This document shows, piece after piece, positions 58,501 to 64,000 of a DNA stretch of 64,000 bases. The stretch lies in NCBI RefSeq assembly GCF_039969785.1, contig NZ_JBDVNC010000033.1, forward strand, positions 199,229-263,228. Reading direction: 5' to 3'. The notes below the pieces were generated by a model that ran no database searches, was not told the origin of the DNA, and worked only from the letters and a program-made list of their open reading frames with translations. The number at the start of each line of letters is the position of its first letter. The stretch's first letter is position 1. Source of the DNA: Shimia sp039969785 (lineage in GTDB: Bacteria; Pseudomonadota; Alphaproteobacteria; Rhodobacterales; Rhodobacteraceae). A program made the position numbers and the translations under genes.

Positions 58501-59937
58501 AATCTGGATGATCTACGCGGAGGTCGAGGCGATGACCGCCTCTATGGTGGATATGATGATGATCGGCTCTACGGTGATCTGGGCAATGACCTTCTGTACG
58601 GCGAACAAGACGACGACATACTTGAGGGTGCTGAAGGCAACGACGAACTGTACGGAGGGTCCGGTGCTGATATCCTAAGAGGTGGGGCTGGCGACGACAT
58701 CCTGAACGGAGAAACCGGACTTGATCTGTTGATCGGAGGGGTAGGTAACGACACCTACTATGTCGACCGTGCAGGCGATGTGATCCAGGACAATGGCCTG
58801 GCCAGCGACCGAGATACTGTCGTTGTGATCGGCAGCTTTAATTATGTGCTCGGTAACGGGTTGGAAAATGCAGACCTGTCGGACGAGAGTGGCTCTGCCG
58901 ATCTGACTGGGAACGGCTTGAACAACGAACTCACCGGGAACAATGCAGACAATGAACTGAGGGGCGGCGCTGGTAACGACACGCTATATTCACAAGCTGG
59001 AGACGATACAGTCGATGGCGGCGATGGCAACGACCTGATTATCGGTGGTAGTGGAGCCGGAAACGATACGTACCGAGGTGGCAATGGGGTGGATACAGTC
59101 AAGTTCACAAGCGCCACAGCAGGAATATCAGTTGATCTAATTGGCGAGGCAGCTGGCTCAATCGGTCAGGGTGATCCAGCTGGTATAGGTCGTGACAAGC
59201 TGTTTGGCATAGAGAACGTGATTGGTGGCGACTACGGCGATTTTCTGATTGGTACTGATGGAAAAAACGAGCTGCGTGGGCAAAAAGGTAATGACGTGAT
59301 CCAAGGTCGACTTGGAGACGACCTGCTGTTTGGCGGTGCTGGGTTTGACATCCTGGAAGGTGGCAAAGGCAATGACACTATCGAAGGCGGCGATGGTCGC
59401 GATGAGGTGCGCCTTGGCAATGGGTTTGACGTCTTCAACGACAATGCTCAGGGTGACGAATTTGGGCGAGACACGGTCTTTGGAGGTAACGGAAATGACA
59501 CCATCAACGGCGGCGCGGGATACGATGAGTTCCGAGGCGAAGCTGGGAATGACCTTATCTTCGGCGGCAACGGGTTTGACCACCTTTTTGGCGGAAGCGG
59601 CGCGGATACGCTCTACGGTGGCAAAGGCAATGACACTATCGAAGGCGGCGATGGTCAGGACCAGATGACCGGTGGTGCGGGGCTGGATCGGTTTGTGTTT
59701 GCCAGTGGGTTTGGCAATGACACGATATTCGGGTTCGAGGCTGCGGATGGCGAGAAGATCAACCTTACCGATGTGGCTGCGATTACGGGGTTCGCGGATT
59801 TACAGGCGAACCATCTGGAGGACGCTGGCGGAGTGGCGCGGATCGTAGCGGGGGCGAACTCGATCCTACTCGATGGGGTGGCTTTTGCCGATGTCGGGGT
59901 CGGGTTTGCCTATTCGGTAGATGACTTCATTTTCTGA
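55501..59937 (+). CDS. Large RTX-type secreted repeat protein
   Basis: This 1478-residue protein has four parts. Residues 1-390 are seven 54-55-residue repeats (FQVNTYT then GGFVVTW and IFGQRYAADGSTVG). Residues about 392-858 are five Ig/cadherin-like repeats of about 95 residues (NDAPEG, SYQWLRDG, SYTD). Residues about 860-965 are a beta-sandwich resembling a Calx-beta domain. Residues about 969-1395 are many GGxGNDxLxGG calcium-binding nonapeptides, followed by a C-terminal domain (DRFVFASGFGNDTIFGFEAADGEKI) like those recognised by type I secretion. No N-terminal signal is present, consistent with type I export. No secretion genes are adjacent. An adhesin or surface-layer role is likely. 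Its location next to tRNA-Thr and a prophage remnant suggests transfer. Confidence 0.9.
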   Translation: MAVETLPIGGEFQVNTYTDNDQINPSVTALNDGGFVVTWGSRGQDGSASGIFGQRYAADGSTLGEEFQVNTYTESDQSYPSITALNDGGFVVTWRSWRQVDIQQGIFGQRYAADGSTVGDEFQVNTYTDGGAAPFVTGLRDGGFVVTWSSEGPGPEDKYVFGQRYAADGSTVGEDFQVNTYTGLLIFPSVTALNDGGFVVTWASDGQDGSNFGIFGQRYTADGSTLGEEFQVNTYTYGDQSFPSSTALNDHGFVVTWADWGRDGSGFGIFGQRYAADGSTVGDEFQVNTYIADRQEAPSLTGLSDGGFVVTWLSYGQDGSDQGIFGQRYTADGSTVGEEFQVNTYTENDQSFPSVAGLSDGGFVVTWYSTGQDGSDRGIYAQRFLSNNLPEGDIVIDGAAKQGETLTVDISNVTDSDGVDTDTVSYQWQRDGIAIAGETELTYTLVQDDVGSEISFSLSFTDSTDIDETVISAATAPVENVNDAPTGEVIVTGTATQGRVLTSDISTLEDVDGIETSTISYQWLRNGQAISSDGNNASYTLKQADVGSEISLRVAYTDGQGTDESVTSDATRAVLNVNDAPEGMLQISGNATERSTLSADMSGVSDKDGIDEGTLSYQWLREGVAITTFGTGPGYTLTQADVGKEIVVRVSYTDDFGAEETITSAPTSPVQNVNDVPEGDVVITGSAIEDQTLSADISGVSDADGIEASTVTYQWLRDGLAVQGATDQSYDLGQIDARAQMSVRVSYTDTYGADESLTSAETAAVLNVNDAPEGGVVIEGKLRLREVLTANASTLADADGLGSTSYHWLRNGVAIDEATQSTYAVAGLDIGADLTVAVSYTDNFGFDERVVSPVVVPQANAPAVTLNVIDAKSGEDGSQASFTVALESAVKSDVTITFEVSDPTEAVLQISSVTFTSANWDKVQTVTIQGMDDFDDDGDVSYDVTGLLTTTDLDYVRVPVEDLSFLNLDDTEDADVQIYGDNEVNYLQGKNGDDRLYGLGNLDDLRGGRGDDRLYGGYDDDRLYGDLGNDLLYGEQDDDILEGAEGNDELYGGSGADILRGGAGDDILNGETGLDLLIGGVGNDTYYVDRAGDVIQDNGLASDRDTVVVIGSFNYVLGNGLENADLSDESGSADLTGNGLNNELTGNNADNELRGGAGNDTLYSQAGDDTVDGGDGNDLIIGGSGAGNDTYRGGNGVDTVKFTSATAGISVDLIGEAAGSIGQGDPAGIGRDKLFGIENVIGGDYGDFLIGTDGKNELRGQKGNDVIQGRLGDDLLFGGAGFDILEGGKGNDTIEGGDGRDEVRLGNGFDVFNDNAQGDEFGRDTVFGGNGNDTINGGAGYDEFRGEAGNDLIFGGNGFDHLFGGSGADTLYGGKGNDTIEGGDGQDQMTGGAGLDRFVFASGFGNDTIFGFEAADGEKINLTDVAAITGFADLQANHLEDAGGVARIVAGANSILLDGVAFADVGVGFAYSVDDFIF
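55531..56680 (+). repeat. Seven-unit 162-165-bp tandem repeat at the start of the RTX gene
   Basis: Units start at GAATTTCAGGTCAACACC-like sequence at 55531, 55696, 55861, 56023, 56185, 56350 and 56515. The stretch encoding FGQRYAADGSTVGEEFQVNTYT is nearly identical in DNA, including silent positions, while the stretch encoding the middle of each unit varies. This pattern suggests recent duplication or gene conversion. Confidence 0.9.
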
Positions 59938-60052
59938 GCGCAGGGATAGGTCCGCCAATCCAGTCAATGGACAGGAGTTTTTACGAGGTCCACGGACTGG
60001 AAACAGTTTTAAGCCTTGGCTTGGTGGACAAGGGGCGGTCAAATTTACCCAA

Positions 60053-61717
60053 TCAGCCGATATATCGTCCCACTTCGAAGGCCCACCTGCCGTGTTCGTC
60101 CATCAAGTGAGCCGAGTTAACGACCGCAATGATGCCATCGATTTTGGCGTACCCTTGGCCCGACAACCGGTTGTCTCGTTTCTTCAAATGTCGGTTTCCG
60201 CTGGCAGATTCGACAATCAGCAGGTTTTCCACGTTCGCCATCAACAACGGGCAGTGGCTGTGCCTTACAGCGCCGTCCAGCAGGCGGCCTTCCAGTGACG
60301 CCAATGCGGCTGCCATCTGCCAGTTCTGCGGCACTGATGTGAATGCCTTTCCCGTCTCTTCCCGAAATGCCTGCGCGAAGCCCGTTATCCCGTGTTCGTC
60401 GCCGCCTGCCACGTCAGGTCGAGCCTGCTTCACAAGGTCGAACACAGCCGCCTGGGCAGCCTCTGACGTCTCGAAGATATGCAGTGTGTCGCGCTCAATG
60501 GCCTCATCATAGGTTTCCTGCATGGTGCTGTGGGCGCGGTCATATCCTGTCTGCGTGAGAAACTGCGTCACCCATAAATCCAACGCGCGCTTGTTGTTCG
60601 TTGGGCGGCGGGCAACGGCGACCGCCATTGGGTCATCTGAACCGCCAGCATCGATGCCGATTGCGCAGAAATCATACGGCCCAGCAGGCGCGACTGCCTC
60701 ACACTTGGCCCAATGAGAGTGCAGGATGGATTCGGCAAGGTCGGTTTCGTTTCTTTCGATGCCCAGACGCTGACTCAGCGTTAACGCGAAACTTTCAACG
60801 TCATCCGCATCGCCAGCCTGCTTCAGTTCTCGTTCCAGTTCGCTCGCGTCCATTGTGCCAGGTTGGTCAGCAGTGCGCAGGGACGGCATGCCGCGCCACC
60901 ATTGGTTTGGGCCCAGAGGATCAATGTCCGGACGTTCGGTCATTGGGAATTGGAACAACAAAGGCAGAAAATCAGGGTCATCAATCTCGCCTGAGCGCAC
61001 GGCCTTGGCATAGGCAAGCTGGCGCTTGAACTCGCCCTGCGGGGGCAGGATCGGCATTGTGGAGATGCTCAAGACTTTAAATGCGCGTCCCCAGTTCGCA
61101 CCACCTAGGCGCAACTGATGCACAACGGCTGATGCTTGGTTGATTTGCGCCAGTTCATGCGTTTCGTCCAGGATGAGCAGGACAGGACGTTTGCCCACGG
61201 CTGACTTCATGTCGCAGGTCAAAATCTGGATTGTGATTCCGGATGCCTCGTGCGTCAGGCTGCGAGCCTGGGCATTGGTCCTGAACTGGGTGCGCAGTTC
61301 TTCATCTGCCAGGACCGCTTCCAAGATGTGTTCGAATACGATGCGAGCGCCGCCGATTGTAGGCGCAACTACGGCAACCAGACCACGGGTATTGATGCTT
61401 TCGATTGCCGACAGCATCACAAAACCCAAATCAAACGCGGCAACAGAAACTGACTTGCCGCTACCTTTCCCCAAGACCCAGAGACTTTCACGCGCTTGAA
61501 AGCTGGCCTTCAACGCGTCCCGCTGCCAAGGCAACCAGCAGTCTTCCAGGCGCTGTCCTGCCTCTGACCCCTGTGTAAGTCTGAATTTGCCCGACAACGT
61601 GACGAACCGTTCAGCCAGCTTTGAATCCCGGTCCAGAACAGGCACCAGAGACTGAGCGTCTGTCGCGTTAAACCAGTTCGGATTTGCGGTTGTGTTATGC
61701 GGGCGGAAGTACCTCAC
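60053..61717 (-). CDS. Phage terminase large subunit
   Basis: From the GTG at 61717 (AAGAGG seven bases upstream) the protein has 554 residues; a 31-residue upstream extension is unlikely. It is the ATPase-nuclease motor that cuts and packs phage DNA. Walker A GKGSGKSVS and Walker B VLLILDETHEL lie in the N-terminal half. A nuclease-type acidic site is in CAIGIDAGGSDDP, with further acidic residues near GGDEHGI and KIDGIIAVVN. It belongs to the large TerL group that pairs with P27-type small subunits. Downstream of it, where portal and capsid genes are expected, the RTX gene lies on the other strand instead, so the phage is incomplete. Confidence 0.92.
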   Translation of the reverse strand: MRYFRPHNTTANPNWFNATDAQSLVPVLDRDSKLAERFVTLSGKFRLTQGSEAGQRLEDCWLPWQRDALKASFQARESLWVLGKGSGKSVSVAAFDLGFVMLSAIESINTRGLVAVVAPTIGGARIVFEHILEAVLADEELRTQFRTNAQARSLTHEASGITIQILTCDMKSAVGKRPVLLILDETHELAQINQASAVVHQLRLGGANWGRAFKVLSISTMPILPPQGEFKRQLAYAKAVRSGEIDDPDFLPLLFQFPMTERPDIDPLGPNQWWRGMPSLRTADQPGTMDASELERELKQAGDADDVESFALTLSQRLGIERNETDLAESILHSHWAKCEAVAPAGPYDFCAIGIDAGGSDDPMAVAVARRPTNNKRALDLWVTQFLTQTGYDRAHSTMQETYDEAIERDTLHIFETSEAAQAAVFDLVKQARPDVAGGDEHGITGFAQAFREETGKAFTSVPQNWQMAAALASLEGRLLDGAVRHSHCPLLMANVENLLIVESASGNRHLKKRDNRLSGQGYAKIDGIIAVVNSAHLMDEHGRWAFEVGRYIG

Positions 61718-61886
61718 GAGCCACCCTCTTTCAGAGGGGATGCGTCTGGAAACAGGGTGGACCCGTGAGTGGCAGTTGCTATCAAAGCGCCCCCAAGCTT
61801 TGATAACCATTTACTTAGAGCGCAGGCGTACTGCCCAATCAATAACGCATGAGCATAGAAAACTATACTTTCGTATAAACTATTCA

Positions 61887-62306
61887 TTAGGCGCTCCAAG
61901 TCGATTTGGCAGGTTTGGCACTGGCGCTGGGGGTGCTGGGTTTCAGCGCCTCTTGGCCCAGCCCAAGCTGGCCGCCAATTTTGGTCAGAAATCCACTGTG
62001 GCGGGCGATGATGGCAGACGCGGGATGCGGCTTGCCACTCTCGCTGATCGGGCCGCCATCAGCGGTCATCCTGTCTTGGGCCTGCCGCATCGCTTGCAGA
62101 TTTATCAAATAGGTTTCCACCAACGTTCCTTTCTGGGGCACCCAAGCGTCCCGAGACATCAGGTGTTTTACGATTCCGGTCCACTCAGCTTTGTAAGACG
62201 GGTCCAGACTGGACGGCAGCGGTGGAATCCGTTCCTTTTTAGTTGGCGCGGATTTATCCTTAATCGCCCGCAACTGACTGCTTTTATTCGTCGTTGGATT
62301 TGGCAT
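61887..62306 (-). CDS. Phage terminase small subunit (P27 family)
   Basis: This 139-residue protein has the P27-type helical core LDPSYKAEWTGIVKHLM, LVETYLINLQAMRQAQDRM and HPASAIIARHSGFLTKIGGQLGL, with a basic N-terminus and a Pro/Ala/Ser-rich end. It recognises phage DNA and guides the large subunit encoded 169 bases downstream. The gene overlaps the HNH endonuclease gene by 23 bases. The order HNH, small, large terminase is standard for HK97-like phages. Confidence 0.92.
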   Translation of the reverse strand: MPNPTTNKSSQLRAIKDKSAPTKKERIPPLPSSLDPSYKAEWTGIVKHLMSRDAWVPQKGTLVETYLINLQAMRQAQDRMTADGGPISESGKPHPASAIIARHSGFLTKIGGQLGLGQEALKPSTPSASAKPAKSTWSA

Positions 62307-62697
62307 GCGAGTTCCTTTTCATGCGGTTGAATAAACCGACCAAGCGGTCAGCTTTCTGATTTACTGTGTGTGTTTTGTTTCCCCCCAGTGCGATGGCGGA
62401 ACCCCCTTTCGATGTTTGCCCATACCCCCCGCCACCTGCATGCCTCGCCCTAGCGCCCATTCGATTGTTGCACTCGGCACAGGCTGGACGCAGGTTCGAC
62501 AAATCCCAAAAGGCATGATTGTCTTTGTGATGCTGGACGTGATCGGCCTGTGTGGCTGGACGGATACCGCAGATTGCGCACAACGGATTGCCAGCCAGGA
62601 CCAGCCTTCGGACGCGCTTCCACCTCTGGGTTCCGTACCACTGCTGGCGCTGGGCCACATGTGGCGGGACGCTATGGCCGCGTCCGCGCTGCGTCAT
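62284..62697 (-). CDS. Phage HNH endonuclease
   Basis: From the ATG at 62697 the protein has 137 residues; a TTG at 62724 could add nine. It has the HNH zinc-binding fold: CAICG, then QADHVQHHKDN (His-metal site), then DLSNLRPACAECNNRMG. HNH proteins next to terminases nick DNA and are needed for packaging in HK97-type phages. Long Gly-rich and basic stretches flank the domain. A 210-base region with a large inverted repeat lies between it and the primase fragment upstream. Confidence 0.92.
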   Translation of the reverse strand: MTQRGRGHSVPPHVAQRQQWYGTQRWKRVRRLVLAGNPLCAICGIRPATQADHVQHHKDNHAFWDLSNLRPACAECNNRMGARARHAGGGGYGQTSKGGSAIALGGNKTHTVNQKADRLVGLFNRMKRNSHAKSNDE

Positions 62698-62788
62698 GCC
62701 CCGTTTCCGTCTTGGCTGCCCCAAGGCATCTGCGGCTGCGTTTGTGACGCTAAATGCTGACTTGTTTGGGCTGGGCGGTTGGACAACT

Positions 62789-62902
62789 GGACAACAGGCC
62801 GTTTATCGGAGAACTCTCTCTTTATTATGTCTTTTGTTATGCCTCTTATGTGTTGATCATTTCCCGTGCGCGTAAAGTTCTCCGATAAAAGACCTGTTGT
62901 CC
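62789..62902. repeat. Large inverted repeat in the phage intergenic region
   Basis: Two 27-base arms (62789-62815 and 62876-62902) match at 25 positions in inverted orientation, separated by 60 bases. Each arm combines GGACAACAGG with TTTATCGGAGAACT, joined by three variable bases. A direct repeat of GGACAAC precedes the left arm (62781). The loop is T-rich. A role as an origin, as a target for a replication or repressor protein, or as an RNA structure is possible. Confidence 0.7.
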
Positions 62903-62934
62903 CAAACGTCCCAATGTTCTTTATCTGTTCACGT

Positions 62935-63893
62935 TCAAGCATGTTCGACACCCAAAAAACCGCCGTCGTTCTCGTCTTCGCGGGCTTCCATTCGCAAATC
63001 TGCCAACTGCTGAGACGTCAAAGCATTTCGCCAACGAACGCCGCATGCCGTCCGAACGCGGGCCTTCCCGCCACCAATTGTGACGCGATAACCTCTAGCG
63101 GGATGCACGTCGGGTAGGTCTTTGCCCCAAAACATCTTGCCAAAACCCTTAGCGGTATAGGTGGTGATGTTGTGCTTGCAGGCATAGCTGTGGAACACGG
63201 CATGCAGGTCGTCCATCGGGATTTGGTCTGTTGGGCTGCCTGTCACGTCAAGGTACTCAGCCGCGAACGTGCCGACAGGGTCCATCCGCACCAATGCTTG
63301 GTCGATCAGCCGCTGATGCGTTGCGGATGCGGTGAACCGTCCCGTGCTGCGCAGGCGCTTGTAGCCGTCCACAGCCCAACGCAGCATTACCGCGCGGTCC
63401 AGCCACAGCTTTTCCGTCAAATGCGGGTCTTCCTTCCCAAAATTCGAGTTGGGGAAATGCAGGAACTGGAACCGCGAAAACAGTACGCCGTCAGCATCTC
63501 GCAGCCTCGGAACGCTGTTAGACATCAGTAAGAACCGAACACCCAGCTTGCCAGACCATGCCGTCTTGAATTTGCGCGCAACGGTCTGGTGATCCTCGCC
63601 CGATATACTCAGCAGCGTTTCAGCAAGCTGGGCCTGCTTGGTGTTCTGGTCGATCCGAACATCTGGCAGCACGGCAACAGACTTCCCAATCAGATCCTGC
63701 ATTGGAAAGCTGCTTTGCAATGCCGTGCTGCTGATTGTCGAGACGGACCCGCTCAGCAGGTTTGTAAGCAAGCGCCCGAATGTCCCTTTGCCGGAGCGTT
63801 TCGGTCCTGTAATCAGGAAAATCTTTTGCAGGTTTGTGTCACCAGAAATCAGATAACCAGCCTGTTGAATGTCATTGATAACTGACCCGGTAT
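62935..63893 (-). pseudogene. Phage primase/helicase (D5-like), 3' part, truncated by an insertion
   Basis: The frame ends at 62935 and is open upstream to about 63893. It encodes about 318 residues: IQQAGYLISGD, Walker A GPKRSGKGT, Walker B-like VAVLPDVRID, the sensor region SNSVPRLRDADG and an arginine-finger-type FSRFQFLHFP. This is the C-terminal helicase half of phage/plasmid D5/P4-type primases. No start codon exists in the remaining frame before a stop at 63915-63917, and the sequence changes character at about 63894. The primase half is therefore missing here and is probably beyond the insertion. Confidence 0.75.
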
Positions 63894-64000
63894 TGTCACC
63901 GAGATTTGACCCGCTTTATTTATGTATCGGCGGCTATGCTTTGGTCAATATGGTGGCCTCCTTTGTGGTTTTCTTTGCAGCTTCTGAACTGGCCTTGAAG
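63894..64000. mobile_element. Probable end of an insertion sequence
   Basis: Starting at 63894 the sequence TGTCACCGAGATTTGACCC interrupts the primase frame. A terminal TG followed by TTGACCC is typical of the ends of IS21-like elements. The segment also holds the end of an open frame pointing at the junction. The other end of the element is outside the window. Confidence 0.45.
63934..64000 (-). CDS. C-terminal end of a possible transposase or helper protein, partial
   Basis: Read from the window edge on the minus strand, a frame encodes FKASSEAAKKTTKEATILTKA followed by TAG at 63936-63934. The Lys/Thr/Ala-rich end is not diagnostic. Its position just inside the presumed element end fits an IS21-type helper or transposase gene, but too little is visible to name it. 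Confidence 0.35.
   Translation of the reverse strand, partial: FKASSEAAKKTTKEATILTKA

Overview
The window looks like chromosome of a marine alphaproteobacterium of the Rhodobacterales (Roseobacter group). The signs are a C5-pathway hemA (5-aminolevulinate synthase) preceded by a perfect FNR-type box, three sets of TRAP transporter genes, a long GlnE, a SUF-type Fe-S assembly gene tail, a GlxA-type AraC regulator, and overall codon and base use. No rRNA, replication origin or CRISPR array was seen.

Layout. 1-13 kb is mostly housekeeping: the end of a TRAP permease gene, a sulfotransferase gene broken by one in-frame stop, tpiA, two Fe-S assembly genes, a membrane protein with a 30-bp tandem pentapeptide-repeat array, an NfeD/QmcA pair, tgt, a class D beta-lactamase convergent with tgt, lon, an HU-like protein and a GlxA-type regulator. 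13-14.3 kb holds tRNA-Val and two tRNA-Asp genes. 14.4-21.1 kb holds a Hint-domain protein, an M20 peptidase, hemA, a RodZ-like protein and ispG. 21.3-28.1 kb pairs a Cache-domain two-component system with a divergent TRAP operon (binding protein, small permease, very long large permease). 28.1-37.3 kb is again housekeeping (VOC protein, leucyltransferase, RDD and DUF2852-like membrane proteins, YbaK-type deacylase, glnE, rRNA methyltransferase, PIN protein).

37.4-47.7 kb is the most interesting part. It holds a fumarylacetoacetase-family hydrolase, a TRAP permease pair without its binding protein, and then an apparent catabolic operon: crotonase, MarR regulator, feruloyl-CoA synthase and amidohydrolase. 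This is followed by a 1068-residue cytoplasmic protein that fuses a corrinoid/2x[4Fe-4S] reductive dehalogenase to a phthalate-dioxygenase-reductase-like flavin/[2Fe-2S] module. Together they suggest uptake and aerobic breakdown of a halogenated phenylpropanoid or phenolic acid, with dehalogenation driven directly by NAD(P)H. A perfect AT-rich 17-bp palindrome sits in front of the crotonase-marR-fcs genes.

47.8-54.9 kb holds MarC, a tandem universal stress protein, ackA with a phosphotransacylase, a flavin reductase, a sulfotransferase-like protein and an iron-type ABC permease, ending at tRNA-Thr. From tRNA-Thr to the window end the DNA looks acquired: a 515-bp gene-free stretch, a 1478-residue RTX protein with seven N-terminal 54-55-residue repeats, and a prophage remnant on the other strand (terminase large and small subunits, HNH endonuclease, a primase/helicase fragment). 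The primase fragment is cut by what appears to be the end of an insertion element. A large inverted repeat lies between the HNH and primase genes.
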